Of a stretch of 64,000 nucleotides of DNA, positions 45,116 through 53,762 are shown piece by piece. The DNA comes from Devosia rhizoryzae. Lineage in GTDB: Bacteria > Pseudomonadota > Alphaproteobacteria > Rhizobiales > Devosiaceae. The first letter of the stretch is position 1; the number at the start of each line of letters is the position of its first letter. The notes below the pieces were generated by a model. It was not told where the DNA came from. It was given only the letters and a program-made list of their open reading frames with translations, and searched no databases. A program made the translations under genes and the position numbers. The stretch lies in NCBI RefSeq assembly GCF_016698665.1, contig NZ_CP068046.1, positions 1,674,001 through 1,738,000 of the forward strand, read 5' to 3'.

Positions 45116-46504
45116 TTGATCCGCGTTACCCCGCTCATCCTGGCGGTGGCCCTGTTCATGGAACAGATGGATTCCACCGTTATCGCCACATCCCTGCCGG
45201 CCATCGCCGCCGATATCGGCACCGAGCCGATCGCGCTCAAGCTCGCGCTCACCGCTTATTTCGTGGCCTTGGCGATCTTTATTCCGATCAGCGGCTGGAT
45301 GGCCGATCGCTATGGCGCGAAAAATATTTTCCGGCTGGCGATCTTCGTCTTCATGCTCGGCTCTCTTGCCTGCAGCTTTGCATTTTCCCTCGAAAGCTTT
45401 GTTTTCTCGCGGTTTTTCCAGGGCATCGGCTCGTCGATGATGACGCCAGTGGGGCGCCTCTTGCTGGTGCGTTCCACGCCGCGCAACGAGCTGGTTTCGG
45501 CCATGGCGTGGCTCACGATCCCAGCTTTGGTGGCGCCGGTCACCGGCCCGTTGATCGGCGGGTTTTTGACCACCTATCTCAGCTGGCATTGGATCTTCTG
45601 GATCAACATCCCGATCGGCATTGCCGGCATAATCCTCGCTGGCATCTACCTCAAAGTACCGGACGAGCGAACGCCCCGGCCCGTCGATCTGGTTGGCTTC
45701 TTTATCGCGGCCATCGCTTTTTCAGGCACCGTGTTCGGCCTTTCGGTCGTGAGCCTGCCGGCCTTGCCGATCCTTTACGGCTACCTCACGCTTGCCGTGG
45801 GGGTCACGGCAGGGGTCATGTATCTTCTTCATGCGCGGCGCATAAAATATCCTCTGCTCGACCCGCGCCTTTTCCGTCACTCCCTGTTCCGATCCTCGAT
45901 CACCGGCGGATCGCTGTTTCGCATCGGAGTGGGCGCCCTGCCCTTTCTCCTGCCGCTGATGCTGCAGCTCGGCTTCGGGCTTAACCCGTTCCAATCAGGC
46001 GCAATCACCTTCGTTTCGGCGATCGGCGCCATCATGAGCAAGTTCCTGGCAGAGCGCATGTTTGCCCGCTTCGGTTTTCCGCGCGTGCTGGGTGTCGCTG
46101 CAGCCTTTGGCGGCGTGCTGATCGCGGCACAGGGCCTCTTCACGGCCGAAACCGCGGTGCCGCTGATCATGGGCGTGCTGCTGGTGGGCGGCATTTTGCG
46201 CTCTATGTTCTTCACCGGCTCGAACGCCATCGGCTATGCCGACATTTCCGATGAGGAAGCGAGCCAGGCAACAGCGATCGTTGCCGTGGCCCAGCAGCTT
46301 TCAGTCGCCTTCGGCGTTGCCGTCGCCGGTGCGATCATCGAAATCTCGCGCCATTACACCGGCGGCGCCTTGTCGCTGATCAATTTCCAGATCGCCTTTT
46401 TCGTGGTGGGTGGCCTCAGCGCCCTTGCCGGTATTGTTTATTTCCGCCTGCCGCCCGATGCCGGCAGCACTGTTTCAGGCCACCGCGCCATAGCAAAAGA
46501 ATAG
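45116..46504 (+). CDS. MFS transporter, DHA2 type, tandem copy A
   Basis: A 462-residue inner-membrane exporter with about 14 helices. TTG at 45116 is the start that gives MIRVTPLILAVALFMEQMDSTVIATSLPAIAADIG, matching the N-terminus of its neighbour. MDSTVIATSLPAIA and the GWMADRYGAK loop (motif A) mark the EmrB/QacA-like drug:H+ family. It is 27 bp upstream of a second, clearly homologous copy and likely forms a two-gene operon with it. Substrates are unknown. Confidence 0.9.
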   Translation: MIRVTPLILAVALFMEQMDSTVIATSLPAIAADIGTEPIALKLALTAYFVALAIFIPISGWMADRYGAKNIFRLAIFVFMLGSLACSFAFSLESFVFSRFFQGIGSSMMTPVGRLLLVRSTPRNELVSAMAWLTIPALVAPVTGPLIGGFLTTYLSWHWIFWINIPIGIAGIILAGIYLKVPDERTPRPVDLVGFFIAAIAFSGTVFGLSVVSLPALPILYGYLTLAVGVTAGVMYLLHARRIKYPLLDPRLFRHSLFRSSITGGSLFRIGVGALPFLLPLMLQLGFGLNPFQSGAITFVSAIGAIMSKFLAERMFARFGFPRVLGVAAAFGGVLIAAQGLFTAETAVPLIMGVLLVGGILRSMFFTGSNAIGYADISDEEASQATAIVAVAQQLSVAFGVAVAGAIIEISRHYTGGALSLINFQIAFFVVGGLSALAGIVYFRLPPDAGSTVSGHRAIAKE

Positions 46505-46531
46505 CCGGCACGAACCGGCGCGGGAGGACCT

Positions 46532-47917
46532 TTGTCCCGGACGACACCGCTGATCCTGGCCACGGCCTTGTTCATGGAGAACATGGACTCCACCGTTATT
46601 GCGACCTCGCTCGCTGCGATCGCCGCCGATATCGGCACCGAACCGATATCGCTCAAGCTCGCGCTGACCGCCTATCTTGTGGCGCTGGCAATCTTCATCC
46701 CGATTTCAAGCTGGATGGCGGACCGTTTCGGCGCCCGGCGCGTGTTTCGCGTCGCCATGCTGGTCTTCATGATAGGGTCGCTTTGTTGCGCCTTTTCCGG
46801 TTCGCTGGAGCAGTTCGTCGGCGCCCGGTTCATCCAGGGCATGGGTGGCGCGATGATGGGGCCCGTGGCCCGTCTGGTGCTGGTGCGCATGACGCCGCGT
46901 CACCAGCTGGTCGACGCCATGGCCTGGCTCACCATTCCGGCGCTGATCGGCCCGATCGTCGGCCCGCCCTTTGGCGGCTTTCTGACGACGTTTTTCTCCT
47001 GGCACTGGATCTTCATCATCAACATCCCGATCGGAATGCTGGGCATCGTGCTGGTCGGCCTTGCCTTGCCCAATGACGAAAGGAGCGCACCGCGCAAGAT
47101 CGATGGGCCGGGCTTCGTTCTGGCGGGCCTCGCCTTTGCCCTGTTTGCTTTCGGCTGTTCGGTGGTGAGCCTCCCCGCCCTGCCCCCTATCTATGGTGTC
47201 GTTTCCGCGGCGCTGGGCATTGGGCTTGGCTACATCTATGTGCGCCACGCGCTCTCGACCGAATATCCGCTGCTCGACCTGCGCCTCCTTGCTGTGCGCA
47301 ATTTCCGCATCACCATGGTCGCCGGCACCTTCTTCCGGCTCGGCCAAGGCGCGGTGCCGTTCCTCTTCCCGTTGATGCTGCAGCTGGCTTTCGGCCTCAC
47401 GCCATTTCAATCGGGCATGGTGACCTTTGCCGGCGCCGTCGGTGCGCTGGCCGCAAAGTTCGTCGCCAACTGGATCTTCGCCCATTGGGGCTTCAAGTAT
47501 CCTCTGGTCGCGTCCACAGCCATCTCGGCCGCCGGTATCCTGGTCATGGGCTTTTACGAGCCCGGCACGCCGATCCCGCTGATGCTGGCCATCCTAGTCT
47601 TTACCGGCTTCTGGCAATCGACCTTCTGGACAGGCTCGAACGCCTTCACCTTCGCCGATGTCGAGGATAAGGATGCGGGCCAAGCCAACACGATGAGCCA
47701 GGTCTGGGGCCAACTCATGTTCGCCATGGGCGTCGCCCTCGGCGGTGGCACCCTGGAGCTTGCGCACCGGCTACGCGGCGGCGACGAACTGGCGCTCAGC
47801 GATTTCCACATGGCCTTCTATGTCGTGGCTGCCGTGGGCGCACTGGCCACGATCCTCTACCTGCGCCTGCCGCGCAATGCCGGGCACCAGCTCTCGGCGC
47901 GGGATGGGGTGCACTAA
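46532..47917 (+). CDS. MFS transporter, DHA2 type, tandem copy B
   Basis: A 461-residue paralog of copy A, starting at TTG 46532 with GGGAGG nine bases upstream. The proteins share the opening TPLILA.ALFMENMDSTVIATSL.AIAADIGTEPI with only a few changes, SWMADRFGARR, AMAWLTIPAL, FLTT..SWHWIF.INIPIG and the C-terminal TGSNA segment. The pair probably arose by tandem duplication. A long REP-like palindrome begins right after the stop. Confidence 0.9.
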   Translation: MSRTTPLILATALFMENMDSTVIATSLAAIAADIGTEPISLKLALTAYLVALAIFIPISSWMADRFGARRVFRVAMLVFMIGSLCCAFSGSLEQFVGARFIQGMGGAMMGPVARLVLVRMTPRHQLVDAMAWLTIPALIGPIVGPPFGGFLTTFFSWHWIFIINIPIGMLGIVLVGLALPNDERSAPRKIDGPGFVLAGLAFALFAFGCSVVSLPALPPIYGVVSAALGIGLGYIYVRHALSTEYPLLDLRLLAVRNFRITMVAGTFFRLGQGAVPFLFPLMLQLAFGLTPFQSGMVTFAGAVGALAAKFVANWIFAHWGFKYPLVASTAISAAGILVMGFYEPGTPIPLMLAILVFTGFWQSTFWTGSNAFTFADVEDKDAGQANTMSQVWGQLMFAMGVALGGGTLELAHRLRGGDELALSDFHMAFYVVAAVGALATILYLRLPRNAGHQLSARDGVH

Positions 47918-47919
47918 GA

Positions 47920-48050
47920 AGGCCCCCTCACCCGCCGCTTCGCGGCGACCTCTCCCCCATAGGGAGAGGTGGGTGCACAACCGCGTTCGTCGCGCAGCGA
48001 CACCTCTCCCTATGGGGGAGAGGTCGGCCAACGGCCGGGTGAGGGGGCCT
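47920..48050. repeat. Long REP-like palindrome
   Basis: AGGCCCCCTCACCC (47920-47933) is repeated inverted at 48037-48050. Inside, a GACCTCTCCC/GGGAGAGGT hairpin occurs on each side (left CGACCTCTCCCCCATAGGGAGAGGTG, right CACCTCTCCCTATGGGGGAGAGGTCG split by the fold), so the whole 131 bp can form a large branched structure. Its right end overlaps the TAG of rlmE. It may end both converging transcripts. Confidence 0.85.
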
Positions 48051-48786
48051 ACCGCTCTTCTTCAGCGTTCTCAGCTACGTTCGAACCCTTGAACCCCTTC
48101 GCCACCAGATACGCCTCCGCCGAATCCTTGCGGCTCGATGGCGGCTTGATGTGAAAGGTCGTGTTGAAATGGCGCTTGAGCATATGCAGGAGCTCATGCT
48201 CGGTGCCACCCTGGAACACCTTGGCGACGAACGAACCGCCCGGCGCCAGCACCTGAATGGCAAAATCCGCTGCGATCTCGATCAGGTGCACGATGCGCAG
48301 GTGATCGGTGGCGCGATGGCCGGTCGTCGGCCAGGCCATGTCGCTCATCACCACATCGGCCTTGTGCCCGCCCAGCGCGTCGATCAGCAGCCCCGGCGCG
48401 TCGTCTTCGGTGAAATCCTTCTTGAACAGGATGACGCCGGGGATCGGATCCATGTCGAGATAATCGATACCCACGACCAGCGGGTTGGCATCGGTCGAGC
48501 CCACCGCCGCCGCCGCCACCTGCGACCAGCCGCCCGGTGCGGCGCCGAGGTCGACCACGCGGCTGCCCTTTTTGAAGAACTTCTGCTTCTCGTTCATTTC
48601 CTTGATCTTGAAGGCCGCGCGCGAGCGATAGCCTTCCGATCGGGCGCGGGCCACATAGGGGTCGTTGAGCTGGCGCTCGAGCCATTTAGTGGACGCGACC
48701 TTGCGCCCCTTGGCCGTCTTGACGCGGATCTTCAGATCCTTGTCGGACTTGCGCCCGCCGGTGCCCAGAGCCTTGCTATTGACCAT
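48049..48786 (-). CDS. rlmE: 23S rRNA (uridine(2552)-2'-O)-methyltransferase
   Basis: RlmE (FtsJ/RrmJ) methylates the ribose of U2552 in 23S rRNA. The 245-residue protein starts at ATG 48786 ([14 protein letters not shown]) and overlaps the end of the ppx gene by 11 bases. The basic N-terminus is followed by YRSRAAFK (Lys60), the SAM loop [13 protein letters not shown] (79-91), MSDMAW, VAKVFQG and the Glu in [11 protein letters not shown], which together match the family K-D-K-E tetrad. The longer frame from 48837 is inside ppx. Confidence 0.96.
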   Translation of the reverse strand: MVNSKALGTGGRKSDKDLKIRVKTAKGRKVASTKWLERQLNDPYVARARSEGYRSRAAFKIKEMNEKQKFFKKGSRVVDLGAAPGGWSQVAAAAVGSTDANPLVVGIDYLDMDPIPGVILFKKDFTEDDAPGLLIDALGGHKADVVMSDMAWPTTGHRATDHLRIVHLIEIAADFAIQVLAPGGSFVAKVFQGGTEHELLHMLKRHFNTTFHIKPPSSRKDSAEAYLVAKGFKGSNVAENAEEER

Positions 48787-49957
48787 TGCCAGCCCCCTTC
48801 GGATAGCGCCCAAAGCGCTTGGTGGTGCGATCGGCATCCATCAACGAGATCAGAATGCCTTCGCGCAAGCCCCGATCCGCAACGCGCACGCGTTCGGTCG
48901 GCCATTCGCGACGGATGGCTTCGAAGATCGCGCAGCCGGGCAGCACCAGATCGGCCCGGTCCTTGCCGATGCAGGGATGAGCGACGCGACGCTCGAATGG
49001 CATGTCGAGCAGCACGCGCATGGTTTCATCCACATCCTGCCGCTTCATCCAGAGACCGTCGACCTTTTGCCGCTCATAGCGCTCGAGGCCCAGATGCAGC
49101 CCGGCCAAGGTCGTCACCGTGCCCGACGTGCCGATCAGGTGCACCGGATGGGTGCCGATCATCTGCCGCAGCTTTTCGCGGCCGCGGAACTGGCGCAGGT
49201 GTTCCGAAACATAGCGCACCATGTTTTCGAACACTTCAGGCGTCACGTCGACGCCGCCAAAGCGCTCGGCGATGGACACGACGCCCACCGGCAGCGACTG
49301 CCAGGAGCGAATCGACGCCGACATCCGCCCCTGCGACCGCGGACGGCCGCCGCGGAAATCGAGCCACGCCAATTCCGACGAGCCACCGCCGATATCGAAC
49401 ATCAAGGCGCCCGAAGTTTCGCCATCGATCAGGTCGGCACAACCGGTGACCGCAAGCTCCGCCTCGGTGCGGCGATCGACGATTTCGAGATCGAGCCCGA
49501 TCTCGCTTTTGACCCGTGCGAGAAAGGCCGGGCCGTTTTCCGCAGCGCGGCAGGCTTCGGTGGCGATCAGGCGCATGCGGGTCGGCTGGTGGTCGCGCAG
49601 CTTGTTACGGCACTGGCGCAACGCTTCCATGGTCCGCTCCATGGCGGCATCGCCCAGCCGCCCGGTAACCGACACGCCCTCGCCCAGGCGAACGATGCGG
49701 GTAAAGCCATCGAGCACGCGAAAACCGCGATCATGCGGACGGGCGATAAGCAGGCGGCAATTATTGGTGCCGAGGTCAAGGGCAGCGTAGAGCGGGCCGC
49801 GATGGCGGCGTTGGCCGGAAGATGGTGGCGTCCGCGGATCCGGTGCGGCAAGCGACGGCGCGCCTGCGCTGCGCCCCCGGCTGTCGCCGGATGGCTGACC
49901 GGGCCCTGCCTCGGCGCGCGGCGCCGATGCATTGGCGGACCGAGAAATATCGGTCAC
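48776..49957 (-). CDS. Ppx/GppA phosphatase family protein
   Basis: This protein of about 393 residues hydrolyses polyphosphate or pppGpp in its family. GTG at 49957 is chosen because AAGGAG lies six bases upstream; the frame stays open to 50086 but that portion overlaps the tRNA side region and looks random. After a Pro/Ala/Ser-rich N-terminal stretch, the actin-like core begins [16 protein letters not shown], then [24 protein letters not shown], the phosphate loop [11 protein letters not shown] and [17 protein letters not shown]. Coupling to rlmE is common in alphaproteobacteria. Confidence 0.92.
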   Translation of the reverse strand: MTDISRSANASAPRAEAGPGQPSGDSRGRSAGAPSLAAPDPRTPPSSGQRRHRGPLYAALDLGTNNCRLLIARPHDRGFRVLDGFTRIVRLGEGVSVTGRLGDAAMERTMEALRQCRNKLRDHQPTRMRLIATEACRAAENGPAFLARVKSEIGLDLEIVDRRTEAELAVTGCADLIDGETSGALMFDIGGGSSELAWLDFRGGRPRSQGRMSASIRSWQSLPVGVVSIAERFGGVDVTPEVFENMVRYVSEHLRQFRGREKLRQMIGTHPVHLIGTSGTVTTLAGLHLGLERYERQKVDGLWMKRQDVDETMRVLLDMPFERRVAHPCIGKDRADLVLPGCAIFEAIRREWPTERVRVADRGLREGILISLMDADRTTKRFGRYPKGAGNGQ

Positions 49958-50128
49958 TTTTGCTCCTTGATGCGCGGTCGCCGAACCGGTTGACGATCCG
50001 CGCCCGAACGCACTTTTGTTTCGTGTCGAAGGCGAGGCTAGAGCAAGGGGCGTCCGAGCGCAATGGCGGTTCTGTTCATCCCCCATTCATCGAGACAGTC
50101 CAGGCCTCAAAAACTTTGCCACTGGAGC

Positions 50129-50157
50129 TTGCACTCTCTCCCCGCTTTGCGTAATGA
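50129..50157 (+). promoter_or_regulatory. Possible promoter of tRNA-Gln
   Basis: TTGCAC (50129-50134) and TAATGA (50152-50157) are separated by 17 bp, about 58 bp upstream of the tRNA. The -10 match is only moderate, so this is tentative. Confidence 0.35.
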
Positions 50158-50214
50158 AACCCCGCGCCGCGCTGCGAGCCACGCTCCCGCGCCGCCCAGC
50201 CGAGCAGGCTCTGC

Positions 50215-50288
50215 TGGGGAATAGTTCAATGGTAGAACAGCGGACTCTGACTCCGTCGATCTTGGTTCGAATCCAGGTTCCCCAGCCA
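50215..50288 (+). tRNA. tRNA-Gln (anticodon CTG)
   Basis: A 74-base cloverleaf with CCA encoded at the 3' end. The acceptor arms TGGGGAA and TTCCCCA pair perfectly; the D arm region contains AGTTCAATGGTAGAACA; the anticodon stem GCGGA/TCCGT encloses the loop CTCTGAC, placing CTG at the anticodon; the T arm loop is GTTCGAATC. It decodes CAG. There is no integrase or attachment-site duplication visible next to it. Confidence 0.97.
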
Positions 50289-50327
50289 GTCTTTTTCGAT
50301 GATGCCGTCCAGGGCTAACTGCGAAAA

Positions 50328-50476
50328 CCGGTGAATACCGGCGCAAATCCGCGCATGCGGGTCTAGCTGTAGCGGACTGCGGCAGCAGGAGACGCTTTGC
50401 CGTGGAAGGAGGTGATCGCCTCCGTCGACCCAGTCCTCATAGGAGACGCAAAGCTGCTTTAGGAGGGCAGCTTTGC
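50328..50476. other. Hairpin-rich intergenic segment with alternative pairings
   Basis: Between tRNA-Gln and the LacI-family gene several hairpins are packed: CCGGT/ACCGG (50328-50341), GGAGG/CCTCC (50408-50423) and GCAAAGCTGC/GCAGCTTTGC (50448-50476). The segment GCAAAGC at 50448-50454 can pair either with GCTTTGC at 50394-50400 or with GCTTTGC at 50470-50476. The last hairpin lies about 50 bp past the LacI stop and could end that transcript, though no U-run follows. Confidence 0.4.
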
Positions 50477-50525
50477 AGACGCACGCAGGCTTGGTCGTCA
50501 TATAGCGCAAGCACGTGCCCCTGGA

Positions 50526-51596
50526 TCAAACGTCCTTAGGGCGGAAGATCTTGCGGCCGTCGGCTTCGACGATGCCGGTCTCGGGATGCCGCGCTGAGCT
50601 GCGTACGACGAGCTCGCCATTGTGGATGCGATGCTCGGCTTCGATTTCGCCCGAGGTGATCTGGTCCATGAGGATGTCGACAGTGGATTCGACCATTCGC
50701 TTGACCGGTTGGCTCATGGAGGTGATGCCGTAGGAGCGCCAGACGGCCGGACCGACATCGTCATAGCCGACGATGGAGATGTCTTCGGGGATCTTGAGCC
50801 CGAATTCGTAGCGCGCCACGTCCATCACCGCGACGGCCATGTGGTCGTTGGCGACAAACAGCGCCTCGGGCCGGTCAGGACGCGAAAACATCATGCGGGC
50901 CGCAGCTTCGGCCTCAGGCCGGGAGTAATTGCCGACTTCATAGGCAATCTCGGTAATGCCGTGACCTGCCAAGCCTTCAACATAGCCTTGGTGGCGGTCG
51001 CGATTGGTCGATGAGTTTTCAAGGCCCGCGATATAGCCAAAGCTCTTGTGGCCACCGGCGACGAGGAACTCGGCAATACGCTTGCCGCCTTCCCTATTGC
51101 GGGTGGTGACGCTCGAGACCGCGTCCCGCTCGGTGGTGCGGTTAAACAAGACGACCGGAATACCCGCGCTGGCACATTCTTCCGAAAGCTCTGAGGAAAG
51201 CGAGGTCGAGGCAAGGATGATGCCGTCGACGCGGTACTGCATCAGCTGGTCGAAAACCGGGTCGCTGTCGCGATCCATGAAGCCGGTGAACAGCAGCAAG
51301 TGGTAGTTTTCCGCAGCCAGCGCCCGGCCGAGTTCTTCGAGCACGTCGGGGTAGAAGAGGTTTTCCAGATAAGCCATCACCACGGCGATGATGCGCGAGC
51401 GGTTGGTGATCAGCGAGCGGGCGATGGCATTGGGCCGGTAGCCGAGCACCTTGGCCGAAGCCAGAACCTTCTGGCGAGTCTTGGAGGAAATGGATGCGCC
51501 CGGCGTGAAGGTGCGCGAGACAGCCGATTGCGAGACGCCGGCATGTTCGGCGACTTGCGAGGAGGTCACGCCCGCCTTTTTTACTCCGCCGTCCAT
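50526..51596 (-). CDS. LacI-family transcriptional regulator
   Basis: A 356-residue regulator. The N-terminal helix-turn-helix and hinge are TSSQVAEHAGVSQSAVSRTF (about 11-30), ISSKTRQKVLASAKVLGYRPNAIARSL. The ligand-binding part resembles periplasmic sugar-binding folds (DGIILASTSLS, PVVLFNR, ALFVANDHMAVAVMDVARYEFGLKIPEDISIVGYDD). Its start overlaps the end of the SDR gene by 16 bp, so it is in the hisD-like-SDR-lacI transcript. Two matching palindromes at 53709 and 59832 are its likely operators, implying autoregulation and control of the importer operon. Confidence 0.93.
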   Translation of the reverse strand: MDGGVKKAGVTSSQVAEHAGVSQSAVSRTFTPGASISSKTRQKVLASAKVLGYRPNAIARSLITNRSRIIAVVMAYLENLFYPDVLEELGRALAAENYHLLLFTGFMDRDSDPVFDQLMQYRVDGIILASTSLSSELSEECASAGIPVVLFNRTTERDAVSSVTTRNREGGKRIAEFLVAGGHKSFGYIAGLENSSTNRDRHQGYVEGLAGHGITEIAYEVGNYSRPEAEAAARMMFSRPDRPEALFVANDHMAVAVMDVARYEFGLKIPEDISIVGYDDVGPAVWRSYGITSMSQPVKRMVESTVDILMDQITSGEIEAEHRIHNGELVVRSSARHPETGIVEADGRKIFRPKDV

Positions 51597-52345
51597 CCGC
51601 CATCCACCAGAAGCGATGTGCCGGTGATCAGTGCTGCGGCGTCACTCGCCAGAAACACGATCGGGCCCATCAGGTCTTCCACTCTTCCCAGCCGGCCAAG
51701 CTTGATCTTGGAGAGCACCCAGTTTCTGAAGTCCGGGTCGCTCAGGTTCTTGGCCGTCAACTCGGTTTCGACAAATGTCGGGCACACCGTGTTGACCCGA
51801 ATATTGTTCGGCCCGAGCTCGATTGCCATGGCCTTTGTGAGGCCCTCCACAGCATGTTTGCTGGCGGAGTAGACCGCGCGCGCCGGCCCGCCTACATGCC
51901 CCATCTGCGACGAGATGTGGATTATCGAGCCGGGCAGTCTCGCAGCCAGCAACCGCGCAACGATGGCCTGCGAGACAAAGATCGTCGCGCCTAAATTCAA
52001 GTTCATCACCGCCTGGTAGTTGGCGGGCGTAATCTGGGTGAAACTGGAGTGCCGCGCGGTGCCGGCCGAGTTGACGAGGATCTGGAACGGTTCGACATCG
52101 TCGACAAAGGTTTTGACAGTGTCGCTGTCGGTGATGTCGAGCGCCACGCCCTCGACCGCAAAATCGGCAGCAGCCATCTCGTTGACGACTGTTTCGATAT
52201 CCGAAGCGGTGCGGGCGGCGATGGTCACCGCCGCGCCGGCCTCGGCCAGTGCCACCGCCGCACCCAGCCCGATGCCTCGCGTTCCCCCGGTGACGAGAGC
52301 ACGCTTGCCGTCGAGGCGAAAGCTGGGGGTGCGGGGCAGTGTCAT
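51581..52345 (-). CDS. Short-chain dehydrogenase/reductase of the catabolic locus
   Basis: A 254-residue oxidoreductase of the classical SDR family. The cofactor loop is TGGTRGIGLGAAVAL (about 19-33), NSAGTARHSSF follows, and the catalytic Ser and YxxxK are in HISSQMGHVGGPARAVYSASKHAVEGL. The ending LITGTSLLVDGGWTAE is standard. It resembles gluconate/polyol dehydrogenases, which fits an alcohol or sugar-acid substrate. It is two bases behind the hisD-like gene and overlaps lacI. Confidence 0.93.
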   Translation of the reverse strand: MTLPRTPSFRLDGKRALVTGGTRGIGLGAAVALAEAGAAVTIAARTASDIETVVNEMAAADFAVEGVALDITDSDTVKTFVDDVEPFQILVNSAGTARHSSFTQITPANYQAVMNLNLGATIFVSQAIVARLLAARLPGSIIHISSQMGHVGGPARAVYSASKHAVEGLTKAMAIELGPNNIRVNTVCPTFVETELTAKNLSDPDFRNWVLSKIKLGRLGRVEDLMGPIVFLASDAAALITGTSLLVDGGWTAE

Positions 52346-52347
52346 GG

Positions 52348-53676
52348 CTACTCGGCGGCTTGCGTGCGCGGTGCAGCGCCCGTGCCATAGGGCACGTTGC
52401 GACCGCCGTAACGGCGCACGCGGACATTGGCCTGTTCGGCGTGGCCGACAAAGCCTTCCAGCATCGAGAGGCGCGAGCCGTATTCACCGATCATGGCCGA
52501 GGCTTCGTCGGTGGTGACCGTTTGCCAGGTGCAGGTTTTCATGAACTTGCCGACCCAGAGACCACCGGTATAGCGCGCAGCCTTCATGGTGGGCAGAGTA
52601 TGATTGGTGCCGATGACCTTATCGCCATAGGCAACATTGGTGCGCGGCCCTAGGAACAGCGCGCCATAGTTGGTGATGTTATCGCGGAACCACATATCGC
52701 GATCGGTCATCACCTGGACATGCTCGGAGGCGATGCGGTCGGCTTCGGCCAGCATTTCTTCGTAGCTGTCGCAGACAATGACTTCGCCGAAATCCTGCCA
52801 CGACTTGCGCGCGATTTCGCCGGTCGGGAGAATTTCGAGAATGCGGTCGATCTCGGCCATGGTTTCGCGGGCGAGCTTTTCCGAATTGGTCAGGAGGATC
52901 GCAGGCGAGGTCGGGCCGTGCTCGGCCTGGCCAAGAAGATCGGTGGCGCACATTTCGCCGTCGACGGTTTCGTCGGCGATGACCAGGGTCTCGGTAGGGC
53001 CGGCAAACAAGTCGATGCCGACGCGGCCGAACAGCTGGCGCTTGGCTTCGGCGACGAAGGCATTGCCGGGACCGACAAGCATATCGACCGGGGCGATGGT
53101 TTCGGTGCCGATCGCCATGGCGCCGATGGCCTGGATGCCGCCGAGAACATAGATTTCGTCAGCGCCCGCCATGGCCTGCGCGGCGACCACGGCTGGGGCG
53201 GGCTTACCGCCAAACGGAGGAGCGCAGGTGATGACGCGTTCGCAGCCGGCGACCTTGGCGGTGATCACCGACATGTGGGCGGACGCAAGCAGCGGATATT
53301 TGCCGCCAGGAACGTAGCAGCCCACGGCGTTGATCGGCACATGCTTATGCCCAAGCGTCACGCCGGGCAGCGTTTCGACCTCGAGGTCCTGCATCGTATT
53401 GCGCTGCGCCTGGGCGAAGTTGCGCACCTGCGTCTGGGCGAATTCGATGTCGCTCAGATCCTGATCGGTAAGCTGGGACATGCACTCGTCAATCTCGGCC
53501 TGGCTCAGGCGAAAGTCCTTGCGCTCCCACTTGTCGAACTTGGCCGACAGTTCCTGGATCGCGGCGTCGCCGCGCTTTTCGATATCGGCGAGAATACCTT
53601 CCACGGTGGCGCGAACCTGACGATCCGCCTCTGCCCGTTCCTCGACATCCTTACCGCGCTTGAGCCAGATCGGCAT
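52348..53676 (-). CDS. Histidinol-dehydrogenase-like NAD-dependent alcohol oxidoreductase
   Basis: A 442-residue member of the HisD fold from ATG 53676, behind GGGAGGG. It keeps [54 protein letters not shown], the metal-site Gln/His in [10 protein letters not shown] and the catalytic-type EH in SEHVQVM. The HisD C-terminal region is changed: [18 protein letters not shown] replaces the usual segment. This form is found in catabolic homologs such as sulfopropanediol dehydrogenase HpsN rather than in histidine synthesis. Operon context (importer, amidase, SDR, LacI) agrees. The true substrate is not shown. Confidence 0.88.
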   Translation of the reverse strand: MPIWLKRGKDVEERAEADRQVRATVEGILADIEKRGDAAIQELSAKFDKWERKDFRLSQAEIDECMSQLTDQDLSDIEFAQTQVRNFAQAQRNTMQDLEVETLPGVTLGHKHVPINAVGCYVPGGKYPLLASAHMSVITAKVAGCERVITCAPPFGGKPAPAVVAAQAMAGADEIYVLGGIQAIGAMAIGTETIAPVDMLVGPGNAFVAEAKRQLFGRVGIDLFAGPTETLVIADETVDGEMCATDLLGQAEHGPTSPAILLTNSEKLARETMAEIDRILEILPTGEIARKSWQDFGEVIVCDSYEEMLAEADRIASEHVQVMTDRDMWFRDNITNYGALFLGPRTNVAYGDKVIGTNHTLPTMKAARYTGGLWVGKFMKTCTWQTVTTDEASAMIGEYGSRLSMLEGFVGHAEQANVRVRRYGGRNVPYGTGAAPRTQAAE

Positions 53677-53708
53677 TTTACGCCCTCCCGAATTCTGTTG
53701 CAGACAGT

Positions 53709-53724
53709 TTGCATACGTATGCAA
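53709..53724. promoter_or_regulatory. LacI-type operator 1: perfect 16-bp palindrome
   Basis: TTGCATACGTATGCAA is a perfect palindrome about 33 bp upstream of the hisD-like start, between it and the amidase stop. It has the central CG of LacI-family operators. Nearly the same sequence lies at 59832-59847. It should control hisD-like-SDR-lacI. Confidence 0.8.
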
Positions 53725-53762
53725 GGTTTGTAAACGGCGACCTGCTGATCGTCGTAATATTC

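Noticed and set aside
50226..50510. Minus-strand ORF ending in LDSNQD-like residues
   Set aside because: This is the well-known false translation across a tRNA gene; it overlaps tRNA-Gln.
50289..50525. Cobalamin riboswitch or integrase attachment site next to tRNA-Gln
   Set aside because: I found no conserved riboswitch box, no repeat of the tRNA 3' end and no integrase gene nearby.
52348..53676. True histidine-biosynthesis hisD
   Set aside because: It lies in a LacI-controlled catabolic locus, lacks other his genes nearby and differs in the C-terminal substrate region.
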